Shown here: piece by piece, positions 8,664-16,508 of the stretch
Layout: every line of letters begins with the position of its first letter
How positions within the stretch are numbered: position 1 is the first letter of the stretch
Notes under the pieces: model-generated
The model's database searches: none
What the model saw: the letters and a program-made list of their open reading frames with translations, nothing else
What the model was told of the DNA's origin: nothing
Translations under genes and position numbers: made by a program
Source: an alpha proteobacterium L41A
GTDB lineage: Bacteria; Pseudomonadota; Alphaproteobacteria; Caulobacterales; Caulobacteraceae
Direction: 5' to 3'
Assembly (NCBI GenBank): GCA_000335735.1
Contig: AMYY01000024.1
Coordinates: 1 to 53,183, forward strand
DNA: 53,183 nucleotides

Positions 8664-10148
8664 CTAGGCCGCGTGACGCGCCTGAGGCTGGTAAGGCGCG
8701 TCCGTCTCGTTGAAGCGGAAGCTGGCGATCTGGCGGGCGAGGGTCTCAGCCTCGTTGGCCAGCTGGCGGCTGGCGGCTGTGGCCTGTTCGGTCATGGCGG
8801 CGTTCTGCTGGGTGATTTCGTCCAGTTGGCCCAGGGCCTGGCGCACCTCCGACAAGCGGTCGGCCTGATGCCGTGACGCCGCCGCCATGCCGCCGGCCAG
8901 ATCGTCGACCGCCGCGACCCGCTGGCCGATGCTGTGCAAGGACTGGCCCGCGCGTTCGACCAGTTCGACGCCGCGCGCCACCTGGGCGGCCGAGGTGGCG
9001 ATCAGTGTGCGGATTTCGCCGGACGCCTCTGCCGAGCGCTGAGCCAGGGCGCGGACCTCCGTCGCCACGACGGCGAAGCCGCGACCGGCCTCGCCCGCAC
9101 GGGCCGCCTCCACGCCGGCGTTCAGGGCCAGCAGATTGGTCTGGAAGGCGATCTCGTCGATCAGGGAGGTGAAGCGCGCGATCTCGACGGATGAGTCGCG
9201 AATGGCGGTCATGGCCTGGGTCGTCTCGTCGACGACGGCCTCGCCATGTTCGACGTCGCGACGAACGGCGACGACGGCCTGGGCGGTGTTCAGGGCCCCC
9301 ATCGCCGCTTGTTCGACGCCCTCGGCGATCTCCTCGGTCGTGGCGGCGGTGCGCTCTAGCCCGGCCGCCTGGCGTTCGGTGCGGTTGGCCAGGTCGTTGG
9401 AGGCCGTCGCCAGTTCGTCCGAACCTGTGCGAACCGCCTGGGCGCTTTCCGCCACGGCGCCAAAGGCCTGGCGCAGGCTGGCTGTGGCTGCGTTGAAGTC
9501 GGTCTTGAGTGTTTCATACTCAGGCGGGAAATCGGCCTGAACCTCCACAGCCAGATCGCCGCCGGCCAGGGTCTTTAAGGCCTTTCCCAAGGCGGCGACC
9601 ACCTGCGCCTGCTCGGCGTCCGCCTTGGCCTTGGCGGCGGCGACCTGATCCCGCTCGGCCTGCAGGGCGTCCAGATAGGTGGAGATGGCCAAATCCATGT
9701 CCAACAGGGCGCGCTGGCTCAGTTCGGCGACGGCCTCGCCGGTCGTGCGGTCGTGGGCGGCGCCGGCGAGGGGCTTGCGCGGGCGCGTCGCCACCGCCTT
9801 GATCAGTTCGCCCAGCAGCACCCCGTACCCTCCGATGTACCAGCGCGGCTCCAGCCCGATCCGGGCGTGGGCGCGGCCGATGGCGGTGACGGCGCGGCCA
9901 TAGTCGGCATCGGCCCGACCCTCGATAATGGCGTCCCAATGACCCACCTGAGCGGATTTCGCCCGGTCGATATGGGCTTCGTCGCGGAAGAAGCGCCGCG
10001 TCTCGGGGGTGGCGCGGATGCGGTCGTAGAAGGCGTCCAGAGCCCCAGGGGCTGCGGCCCGTAGAATGTCCTGCATGGCGCCATAGGCCGGCGTGGGCTG
10101 CGACAGGCCGGCGAAGGTCGTGCGTTGCTGAATCTGGACTTCGGACAT
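8664..10148 (-). CDS. Globin-coupled methyl-accepting chemotaxis protein
   Basis: A 494-residue soluble chemoreceptor. Residues 1 to about 165 form a protoglobin sensor: the heme-ligating proximal histidine is most likely His70 in AQVGHWDAI, followed by [22 protein letters not shown]. No transmembrane segment is present, so it acts in the cytoplasm like HemAT. Around residues 185-235 there is a HAMP-like piece ([21 protein letters not shown]). The rest is a coiled-coil signalling domain with the hairpin tip from about residue 330 ([20 protein letters not shown], then [19 protein letters not shown]). There is no CheR-docking pentapeptide at the C-terminus (QPQARHAA). The likely role is oxygen sensing for aerotaxis; that is inferred from the family. 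The start ATG at 10148 precedes a compact globin. Confidence 0.9.
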   Translation of the reverse strand: MSEVQIQQRTTFAGLSQPTPAYGAMQDILRAAAPGALDAFYDRIRATPETRRFFRDEAHIDRAKSAQVGHWDAIIEGRADADYGRAVTAIGRAHARIGLEPRWYIGGYGVLLGELIKAVATRPRKPLAGAAHDRTTGEAVAELSQRALLDMDLAISTYLDALQAERDQVAAAKAKADAEQAQVVAALGKALKTLAGGDLAVEVQADFPPEYETLKTDFNAATASLRQAFGAVAESAQAVRTGSDELATASNDLANRTERQAAGLERTAATTEEIAEGVEQAAMGALNTAQAVVAVRRDVEHGEAVVDETTQAMTAIRDSSVEIARFTSLIDEIAFQTNLLALNAGVEAARAGEAGRGFAVVATEVRALAQRSAEASGEIRTLIATSAAQVARGVELVERAGQSLHSIGQRVAAVDDLAGGMAAASRHQADRLSEVRQALGQLDEITQQNAAMTEQATAASRQLANEAETLARQIASFRFNETDAPYQPQARHAA

Positions 10149-10251
10149 CGGCTTGTACTCTCACGAACTGGCCGGACGCCCCCGTCACGGCGATACCCCT
10201 GTAGGCAGTAAGGCTTTTGCAGCCGTTAACGCAGAGCTTGGGTTTGTGGCG

Positions 10252-10279
10252 GATCGTATAAGGATATCTTTATGCGATC
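10252..10279. promoter_or_regulatory. 28-bp palindrome upstream of ahcY, candidate operator
   Basis: The left half GATCGTATAAGGAT and right half ATCTTTATGCGATC are reverse complements at 12 of 14 positions, with no spacer. It lies 66-93 bases before the ahcY start, between divergent genes. The core around AAGGATATCTTT resembles, from memory, palindromes described for the ArsR-family SAH-responsive regulator SahR upstream of ahcY and methionine genes. That identification is an inference; the symmetry itself is seen directly. Confidence 0.55.
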
Positions 10280-10344
10280 ATTGCTCCGACGCGCTGCTCA
10301 GGCTATGAGGCGCCAAATCCATCCTTCGGCCAGGAGCCCAAGCC

Positions 10345-11736
10345 ATGACCGACTACATCGTTCGCGACATCACCCTGGCCGATTGGGGCAATAAGGAAAT
10401 CGAGATCGCCGAAACCGAAATGCCGGGCCTGATGTCCCTGCGTGACGAGTTCGGCGCCAGCCAGCCGCTGAAGGGCGCCCGCATCGCCGGCAGCCTGCAC
10501 ATGACCATCCAGACGGCGGTCCTGATCCAGACGCTGGAAGCCCTGGGCGCCGAAGTGCGCTGGGCCTCGTGCAACATCTTCTCGACCCAGGACCACGCCG
10601 CCGCCGCCATCGCCGCCAACGGCACGCCGGTGTTCGCCACCAAGGGCGAGACGCTGGAAGAATACTGGGACTACGCCCACAAGATCTTCGAATGGGCCGA
10701 CGGCGGCTATCCGAACCTGATCCTGGACGACGGCGGCGACGCCACCCTGCTGTGCGTCCTCGGTCCGAAGGCCGAGAAGGACATCTCGGTTCTGGCCAAT
10801 CCCCAGAACGAAGAGGAAGAGGCCCTCTTCAAGGTCATGAAGCGCTATCTGGCCGAGAAGCCCGGCTTCTACTCGGCCATCCGCGACGCCATCGGCGGCG
10901 TGTCGGAAGAGACGACCACGGGCGTGCACCGCCTGTATCAGATGGCCGAAAAGGGCGAGCTGCCCTTCCCCGCCATCAACGTCAACGACAGCGTCACCAA
11001 GTCCAAGTTCGACAACCTGTACGGCTGCCGGGAATCGCTGGTCGACGCCATCCGTCGCGGCACCGATGTCATGCTGTCGGGCAAGGTCGCGGTGGTCTGC
11101 GGCTACGGCGACGTGGGCAAGGGCTCGGCCGCCTCACTGCGCCAGGGTGGCGCCCGCGTGATCGTGACCGAGATCGACCCGATCTGCGCCCTGCAGGCCG
11201 CGATGGAAGGCTATGAGGTCCAGACGCTGGACGACACCGCCGGCCGCGCCGACATCTATGTGACGACGACCGGCAACAAGGACGTCATCACCGTCGACCA
11301 CATGCGGCAGATGAAGAACAACGCCATCGTCTGCAACATCGGCCACTTCGATAGCGAGATTCAGGTCGCCGGCCTGAAGAACTTCAAGTGGGACGAGATC
11401 AAGCCGCAGGTCCACCACGTCGAGTTCCCGGACGGCAAAAAGATCATCCTGCTGTCGGAAGGCCGCCTGGTGAATCTGGGCAACGCCACGGGCCACCCGT
11501 CCTTCGTGATGTCGGCATCCTTCACCAACCAGACGCTGGCCCAGATCGAACTGTGGACCAACGCTGACAAGTACGAGAACAAGGTCTACACCCTGCCCAA
11601 GCACCTGGACGAGAAGGTCGCCATGCTGCACCTGGCCAAGCTGGGCGCCAAGCTGACCGTCCTGACCAAGGACCAGGCCGACTACATCAACGTGCCGGTC
11701 GAAGGCCCGTTCAAGGCGGATCACTACCGTTACTAA
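10345..11736 (+). CDS. ahcY: Adenosylhomocysteinase (SAH hydrolase)
   Basis: A 463-residue enzyme that splits S-adenosylhomocysteine to adenosine and homocysteine, clearing the product of all SAM-dependent methylation. The NAD-binding loop GYGDVGKG is at residues 253-260, preceded by [20 protein letters not shown] with conserved catalytic residues. [13 protein letters not shown] is the substrate Lys/Asp region, and the protein ends in the family-specific DHYRY that reaches into the partner subunit. It contains the roughly 40-residue insert around [11 protein letters not shown] typical of the bacterial/plant form. ATG at 10345 follows an AGGAG-like site. A perfect palindrome upstream suggests regulation by a DNA-binding repressor, and a hairpin follows 14 bases after the stop. 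Confidence 0.97.
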   Translation: MTDYIVRDITLADWGNKEIEIAETEMPGLMSLRDEFGASQPLKGARIAGSLHMTIQTAVLIQTLEALGAEVRWASCNIFSTQDHAAAAIAANGTPVFATKGETLEEYWDYAHKIFEWADGGYPNLILDDGGDATLLCVLGPKAEKDISVLANPQNEEEEALFKVMKRYLAEKPGFYSAIRDAIGGVSEETTTGVHRLYQMAEKGELPFPAINVNDSVTKSKFDNLYGCRESLVDAIRRGTDVMLSGKVAVVCGYGDVGKGSAASLRQGGARVIVTEIDPICALQAAMEGYEVQTLDDTAGRADIYVTTTGNKDVITVDHMRQMKNNAIVCNIGHFDSEIQVAGLKNFKWDEIKPQVHHVEFPDGKKIILLSEGRLVNLGNATGHPSFVMSASFTNQTLAQIELWTNADKYENKVYTLPKHLDEKVAMLHLAKLGAKLTVLTKDQADYINVPVEGPFKADHYRY

Positions 11737-11750
11737 GCTCTCCCCGAGGC

Positions 11751-11768
11751 TGGAACCGCGAGGTTCCA
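11751..11768 (+). terminator. 7-bp hairpin with GCGA tetraloop after ahcY
   Basis: TGGAACC (11751-11757) pairs perfectly with GGTTCCA (11762-11768) around a GCGA (GNRA) loop. It begins 14 bases after the ahcY stop. No T-run follows, so it is a weak terminator at best; it could also protect the ahcY message or act with the stronger hairpin just downstream. Confidence 0.5.
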
Positions 11769-11769
11769 A

Positions 11770-12987
11770 GTGACGAGGGCGTCTTCGGACGCCCTCGTCG
11801 ACGTCCTGGTGATCGGGGCTGGCGCGGCCGGGATGATGGCCGCCATCGAGGCAGGGCGACGCGGGCGGCGGGTCAGGGTCGTGGACCATGCCGACCGGCC
11901 GGGCGAGAAGATCCGCATCTCGGGTGGCGGACGCTGCAACTTCACCAATCTGGGCTGCGGGCCGGCGAACTTCCTGGGCGAGAACCCCAGGTTCGCGACC
12001 TCGGCCCTGCGCCGCTACACCCAGCACGACTTCGTCAAGCGGATCGATAGGGCCGGAATCGCCTGGCACGAAAAAACTCTGGGCCAGCTGTTCTGCGACG
12101 ACAGCGCCAAGCAGATCGTCCGCATGCTGACCGATGACATGGCGGCGGCGGGCGTGACCCTAAGCCTGAAGACCGGCGTGACGCGGATCGAACGATCCGG
12201 CGACGGCTTTACGGCGACCCTGTCGGATGGATCGCAGGTCGCGGCGGCTTCGCTGGTGGTGGCGACGGGCGGCAAGTCGATCCCCAAGATGGGGGCGACC
12301 GGCTGGGCCTATGAGGTCGCGCGCCAGTTCGACATTCGCGTCACCGAGACGCGGCCGGCGCTGGTTCCCCTGACGTTCGAGGCGGGACTGCTGGAGACGC
12401 TGACGCCGCTGGCGGGGGTGGCGGTGGAGGCGCGCGTGTCTTCGGCTCCGACGGACAAGGCGCGCAAGGCCAGCTTTGATGAGGCGATGCTGTTCACCCA
12501 CCGCGGTCTGTCGGGTCCGGCCATTCTGCAAATCAGCTCCTACTGGCGCGAGGGCGAGGCGGTGGTGGCCTCGATGGCGCCCGGCCGCGACGTGTTCGAG
12601 GAGTTGAAGGCGGCCAAGGCGTCGAACGGCAAACAGGCCGTGCATACGGCGCTGGGCCATATCGTGCCGCGTCGTCTGGCCGAGAGCCTGTGCCAGCGCG
12701 AAGGGGCGTCGGGCAATCTGGCGGACCTGTCGGACAAGGTGCTGCGGCGGCTGGATCAGGCAGTCAACGCCTGGGCTGTCAAGCCGGTGGGGTCCGAGGG
12801 TTACAGGACCGCCGAGGTGACGCTGGGCGGGGTTGATACGGCCGCGCTGGATCAGCAGACGATGCAGGCCAAAACGGTTCCGGGGCTGTATTTCATCGGC
12901 GAGGCGGTGGACGTGACCGGCTGGCTGGGCGGCTATAATTTCCAGTGGGCCTGGTCGTCGGGGTGGGCCGCCGGGCAGGTCTGCTAG
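11770..12987 (+). CDS. HI0933/YhiN-family FAD-dependent oxidoreductase
   Basis: A 405-residue flavoprotein of the HI0933-like (YhiN/YtfP) family, with the two-domain Rossmann fold of BaiN-type proteins. The FAD dinucleotide motif GAGAAG is at residues 16-21, followed by GEKIRISGGGRCNFTN, the family signature. Further conserved blocks are VVATGGKSIPKMGATG, DEAMLFTHRGLSGPAILQISS and the C-terminal GLYFIGEAVDVTGWLGGYN and FQWAWSSG. The substrate is not known for most members. The only start that keeps the whole first beta strand is a GTG at 11770, yet this codon and the next nine lie inside a 12-bp hairpin, with no clear ribosome-binding site. It follows ahcY by 33 bases on the same strand. Confidence 0.88.
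   Translation: MTRASSDALVDVLVIGAGAAGMMAAIEAGRRGRRVRVVDHADRPGEKIRISGGGRCNFTNLGCGPANFLGENPRFATSALRRYTQHDFVKRIDRAGIAWHEKTLGQLFCDDSAKQIVRMLTDDMAAAGVTLSLKTGVTRIERSGDGFTATLSDGSQVAAASLVVATGGKSIPKMGATGWAYEVARQFDIRVTETRPALVPLTFEAGLLETLTPLAGVAVEARVSSAPTDKARKASFDEAMLFTHRGLSGPAILQISSYWREGEAVVASMAPGRDVFEELKAAKASNGKQAVHTALGHIVPRRLAESLCQREGASGNLADLSDKVLRRLDQAVNAWAVKPVGSEGYRTAEVTLGGVDTAALDQQTMQAKTVPGLYFIGEAVDVTGWLGGYNFQWAWSSGWAAGQVC
11772..11799 (+). promoter_or_regulatory. Perfect 12-bp hairpin with UUCG tetraloop over a start region
   Basis: GACGAGGGCGTC (11772-11783) is the exact reverse complement of GACGCCCTCGTC (11788-11799), closed by a TTCG loop, one of the most stable RNA tetraloops. It overlaps the first codons of the flavoprotein gene (GTG at 11770), so in RNA it would bury the start codon. 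No poly-T tract follows. It may reduce translation, end ahcY transcription, or stabilise the upstream message. Confidence 0.6.
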
Positions 12988-12996
12988 AATTTTTTG

Positions 12997-13013
12997 AGTG
13001 CAATCTGTGCACT
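12997..13013. repeat. Inverted repeat AGTGCA-N5-TGCACT
   Basis: AGTGCA (12997-13002) and TGCACT (13008-13013) are perfect inverted copies around a 5-base spacer, directly after the flavoprotein stop and a short T-run (12990-12995). It could be a weak terminator stem or an operator. The right arm includes a GTGCAC hexamer. Confidence 0.45.
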
Positions 13014-13043
13014 TTGGCCGGCGGGTCCGCTGACAAAAACACC

Positions 13044-13070
13044 GTCTAATTCGTCTAATCTGTCTATTTC
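13044..13070. repeat. Three tandem 9-bp repeats
   Basis: GTCTAATTC, GTCTAATCT and GTCTATTTC follow each other without spacing. Each starts with GTCTA and differs at two to three positions. Regular 9-bp spacing is just under one helical turn. The role is unknown. Confidence 0.5.
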
Positions 13071-13440
13071 GGCGTTCTGGCGGCGCGCGAAGATGTCAAA
13101 GACCGGGGCGCCATTCTAACCCGGCCCAGGGTCATGACAGGCGAAGGGTCGCTGGTCGGTCGTAAGCCGTGGTAAAATCTCGCGATCGTCGTCGCTGATA
13201 GGATGGCAGGGACGGCCGACGCCCCCCTGCGGCCCCGCGACGCATGGCGGCGGGCGGCGACGGCGCCTAGCTTGAAGAGGCGGAACGGGCCCCTCTGGCG
13301 TTCTCGCGGTCTGGCGTCCCCCTTCCTTGCGCCGGATCGTGCGACGCGATGTCGGACCGCAAGGGCGTGTCGATGCGGCGAAGCTTTCCCCTCCTGGCCT
13401 GTCGCATCGACCGCCCATTCTTTTTCGATCGGAGCCCGAC

Positions 13441-13824
13441 ATGCCCCTTCTGATGTGCCCCAACGACAACGCCGCCATGCAGACGCTGGAGCGCAACGGC
13501 GTCCAGTTCGACATGTGTCCCGACTGCCGGGGCGTCTGGCTGGATCGCGGCGAGCTGGAAAAGCTGATGGCCGCCGCCGTCGAGGAGGGCCGCGCCGCTA
13601 CGCCGGTCGCGCCCGCCCCGCAGGCCTATGCGCCGCCTCCGCAGCCCTATGCACAGCCCCAGTCCCAACCTCAGTCCCAACCGTGGGGCGGCGGGGCGTC
13701 ACAGCCGTATCGCGGCGACGATCGAGGCTACCGGAGCGACAAATATCGCGACGACCGGCATCGCGACGACGACTACCGCTACAAGAAAAAGAAGCGCGAC
13801 AGCATCTTCGACATCTTCGACTGA
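13441..13824 (+). CDS. TFIIB-type zinc-ribbon protein
   Basis: A 127-residue protein. The N-terminus is a zf-TFIIB-like (PF13453-type) zinc ribbon: CPND at residues 6-9 and MCPDCRGVWLDRGELEKLM at about 24-42, the hallmark C..C.GVWLDRGEL. After it comes a low-complexity spacer rich in Pro, Gln and Ala, with a repeated QPQSQPQSQP element, and a very charged tail (RYRDDRHRDDDYRYKKKKR) ending in DSIFDIFD. Such proteins are common and mostly uncharacterised; the tail could bind RNA or a partner protein, which is a guess. ATG at 13441 sits after GGAGCCCGAC. It converges on the large gene at 13831. Confidence 0.8.
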   Translation: MPLLMCPNDNAAMQTLERNGVQFDMCPDCRGVWLDRGELEKLMAAAVEEGRAATPVAPAPQAYAPPPQPYAQPQSQPQSQPWGGGASQPYRGDDRGYRSDKYRDDRHRDDDYRYKKKKRDSIFDIFD

Positions 13825-13830
13825 GGTCGG

Positions 13831-15549
13831 TTAGGCCGCCAGCCCGGCCTGCTGCATCAGTCCCTTGATCGCCGTGACGCCTTCCGGCGCAGCCGTCAGG
13901 GCGGTGCGGACGTCGGGCGAGCGCAGCAATTTGATGGCTTCGGCGCGGGCGCGGTCTGCGACAGGCCCCAAGGGTCCGGCCTCGCCAGTCGCCAGTTTGA
14001 GAAGGGCCGTCAGCTTCTGGGGCGCCGTCACCTGGGCGCGGATGATCTGGGCGACCAGTTTGGCGTCGGCTTCCAGATTGCCGCCGACGGCGCCGATGGC
14101 CTCGATGATCTGATGTTCATCGTGCTCGCCCAATTTGGCGGATTGGACCGAGCGCTGCAGGCGGGCCAGCGTCGCCAGCTTGTGCGAGGCGCTGGGACCG
14201 CCGGGGACGGACTGGCGGATTTCTGTCTCGAAACGCAGCGAGCCGATGCAGGCGCTGAGCCAGCGGGCGGCGGCGCGCTTGTTGGCGCCGCCCGTGACGT
14301 TTTCGCACAGCCGCGTCAGATGCTCGGCCTCGGCCAGCACCGTCTCGCAGGGATTGACGTAGGCGCCGACGAAATCGGCCGTGACCAGGCTCTTGGAGCG
14401 TTCGATGAAGGCGGTCTGGACCTCTTCCAGCGTGAGCAGGCGCCCCGCCGAGGCGGTCAGGGCCATGGCGAGAAGGCGCAGGATGTCGATCTCGCCTGCG
14501 GGGTCGGCGGGTCGCAGCCGACGCGGGCTGGTCAGCTCCAGCGTGACGAGCCGCGCCAGCGAGGCGCCGAGCAGCGGGAAGTCGCCGGACGCCAGATGCA
14601 GCCCCAGGCGGGCGGCCGGACCCTCCACCTGCGGCATCATCAGCGCCAGACGCGGGTCCATGCGTAAAAGCGTATCCATCTCGGCCGGCGCGACCATGCG
14701 GACGATGGCCGCCAGATTGGCGCCCTGGTCCAGCGACGGTCCGAGCACTTCGGTCAGATTGGTTCGCACCGCCAGCATTTCGGCGGCGATCTGCTCGACC
14801 GCCACCACGACGAGGGCGCGCGGCGGGCCCTCGGCGGGCGCCGCGTCCATCAGGTCCATCAGGGCGCCCAGCCGCGTGCGCGCCCCGCGCAGATCCTTCA
14901 GCGCGCCGGCGACGACGCCGCCCATGACGAAGGCGCGATCCGGCGCGCCAGCCAGCCGATGGGCCAGATCGGCGATGGAGCGGTCCTCCAGCGATGGAAA
15001 GGCGCTGTCGCGCCCGGCCTTGCGCAGCCGCGCCATCGCCTGCTCGACCAGCTTCTGATAATGGCGCACGACCCCGTGCACCTCCTGGCCCGTGGCCTGG
15101 CTTTCGGGGACCGCGACCTTCTGGATGGCGTGCTGAAGTTCGACCCCGGCCGCCTCCAGCCGTTCGGCGACATCGGGCCGGTGCAGCAGTTCGAAGGCGG
15201 TCACGCCCTCGCGTTTCAGCCAGTCCTCCAGCACCCGGCCGATCAGGGCGCGGGCATGGGGCGAATAGAGTTCGGCCGGACTGCTGCAGGCCGGCGGCGT
15301 GGCCGGGTCGGCGACCTTCTTCTTACGCTCCTCCGGCGCGCCGAGCGTCAGGATGGTCAGGGAGCTGAACTCCATCGTCTCGGGGTCCAGCGTCTCCTTG
15401 GTCACGCGCGAGGCGATGGCGAGACGGTCCCGAAGCTGCTCCTCGGCGGTCTCGATGGCGTGTTTGCGGTCTTCGGTCGCGATCAACAGCGTCCACGACG
15501 ACGGGGCGCTCTTGCGGACATAGACTTCGTAATGGATCGGACCCGCCAT
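13831..15549 (-). CDS. Conserved protein of unknown function, about 570 residues
   Basis: A long, mainly helical cytoplasmic protein of 572 residues from ATG 15549; an in-frame ATG at 15564 would add five residues. I favour 15549 because AGGA lies 7 bases upstream. The first 35 residues look like a small beta/alpha module (HYEVYVRKSAPSSWTLLIA, then EDRKHAIETAEEQL). The rest is repetitive amphipathic helices with many Ala and Leu, for example MDTLLRMDPRLALMMPQVEG, and no transmembrane segment or known catalytic motif. The helical repeats suggest a scaffold or adaptor. It is divergent from chvI, so the two may share a control region. I believe relatives occur in other Caulobacterales, but no function is known to me. 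Confidence 0.75.
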   Translation of the reverse strand: MAGPIHYEVYVRKSAPSSWTLLIATEDRKHAIETAEEQLRDRLAIASRVTKETLDPETMEFSSLTILTLGAPEERKKKVADPATPPACSSPAELYSPHARALIGRVLEDWLKREGVTAFELLHRPDVAERLEAAGVELQHAIQKVAVPESQATGQEVHGVVRHYQKLVEQAMARLRKAGRDSAFPSLEDRSIADLAHRLAGAPDRAFVMGGVVAGALKDLRGARTRLGALMDLMDAAPAEGPPRALVVVAVEQIAAEMLAVRTNLTEVLGPSLDQGANLAAIVRMVAPAEMDTLLRMDPRLALMMPQVEGPAARLGLHLASGDFPLLGASLARLVTLELTSPRRLRPADPAGEIDILRLLAMALTASAGRLLTLEEVQTAFIERSKSLVTADFVGAYVNPCETVLAEAEHLTRLCENVTGGANKRAAARWLSACIGSLRFETEIRQSVPGGPSASHKLATLARLQRSVQSAKLGEHDEHQIIEAIGAVGGNLEADAKLVAQIIRAQVTAPQKLTALLKLATGEAGPLGPVADRARAEAIKLLRSPDVRTALTAAPEGVTAIKGLMQQAGLAA

Positions 15550-15679
15550 GGCCCGATCCTGCATCCCAAGCCTTTAAGGCGAGGTTTTCACGCCGGAATG
15601 TGCTTGGGCGCGCCGGAGCGACGGCGCGTGCGCGTTGAAACGAGGCGGCGCCGTGACCATCTGGCTGTCACCAAACGGT

Positions 15680-15714
15680 TTTCGGGTTGCAAGCGATTTT
15701 CATTCGACCCGAAA
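15680..15714. repeat. Inverted repeat in the chvI upstream region
   Basis: TTTCGGGT (15680-15687) and ACCCGAAA (15707-15714) are perfect inverted copies with a 19-base spacer. They lie about 90 bases before chvI in the divergent intergenic region, a position that fits an operator, possibly for autoregulation. Confidence 0.4.
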
Positions 15715-15803
15715 CGCTCTAGCCCTAATGTGACCGAGATCGAACGGTTACGCTTGCTGTGCGTTCTTGCTCGCGGGAACGTAAAGTTCAGGAGAAGACA
15801 CCC

Positions 15804-16508
15804 TTGGCCAACATCACTCTGGTCGATGACGACGAGAACATCGTGGCGTCCGTTTCGCTGGCGCTGGAAAGCCATGGCCACAAGATCACCGCCTATCATG
15901 ACGGGGCCTCGGGTCTGGCCGCGCTGGAATCCTCGCCGCCCGATCTGGCGATCCTGGACGTGAAGATGCCGCGCATGGACGGGATGGAGGTGCTGCGTCG
16001 CCTGCGCCAGACCTCGCAGATTCCGGTCATCATGCTGACGTCCAAGGACGAGGAGATCGACGAGATTCTGGGCTTCAACCTGGGCGCGGACGACTATATC
16101 CACAAGCCCTTCAGCCAGCGTCTGCTGATCGAGCGGGTCAAGGCGCTGTTGCGCCGCACGGGCGCCGACGGCGGCGAGCCGGAAGCCGCCGCCGAGGTGT
16201 CGGGCCGTGCGATCAAGCGCGGCAAGCTGTCGATGGACCCGGCGCGCCACGAGTCGACCTGGGACGGCAAGCCCGTCAAGCTGACGGTCACCGAGTTCCT
16301 GCTGCTGCAGGCCCTGGCCCAGCGTCCCGGCTTCGTGAAGAGCCGCGACAACCTGATGGACGCCGCCTACGACGACCAGGTCTATGTCGACGACCGCACC
16401 ATCGACAGCCACGTAAAGCGGATGCGCAAGAAGTTCCGAGCCGTGGACAATGAGTTCGACGCGATCGAGACCCTGTATGGCGTCGGCTACCGCTACCGCG
16501 AGAGCTGA
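15804..16508 (+). CDS. chvI: Response regulator ChvI
   Basis: A 234-residue OmpR-type response regulator. The receiver domain has the acidic pocket at residues 8-10 (VDDDEN), the phospho-acceptor Asp52 ([12 protein letters not shown]), and the conserved Lys in DDYIHKPFS. The C-terminal winged helix contains [17 protein letters not shown] and [17 protein letters not shown], ending GVGYRYRES. The start is a TTG at 15804, picked because AGGAGAAG lies 8 bases before it and the protein family starts at this point. It overlaps the chvG start by about 32 bases. ChvI is the regulator of the alphaproteobacterial cell-envelope/acid stress system; the identity rests on the motifs together with the chvG-hprK-EIIA-HPr neighbours. 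Confidence 0.92.
   Translation: MANITLVDDDENIVASVSLALESHGHKITAYHDGASGLAALESSPPDLAILDVKMPRMDGMEVLRRLRQTSQIPVIMLTSKDEEIDEILGFNLGADDYIHKPFSQRLLIERVKALLRRTGADGGEPEAAAEVSGRAIKRGKLSMDPARHESTWDGKPVKLTVTEFLLLQALAQRPGFVKSRDNLMDAAYDDQVYVDDRTIDSHVKRMRKKFRAVDNEFDAIETLYGVGYRYRES

Larger units (their letters stand above)
12988..13440. other. 453-bp gap with repeats, no gene recognised
   Basis: No convincing coding frame is seen between the flavoprotein stop and the zinc-ribbon gene; frames through it lack ribosome-binding sites and family resemblance. It holds a short inverted repeat right after the stop and three tandem 9-mers (listed separately). The part from 13080 to 13200 is less GC-rich and could carry the promoter of the zinc-ribbon gene, but I cannot point to clear -35/-10 boxes. 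Confidence 0.5.

Noticed and set aside
10277..10314. Possible SAH riboswitch upstream of ahcY (GCGCTGCTCAGGC followed by AGGCGCC)
   Set aside because: Words resemble parts of the SAH aptamer, but the P2 hairpin has no room for a loop and the long conserved blocks are missing; the adjacent 28-bp palindrome explains regulation better.
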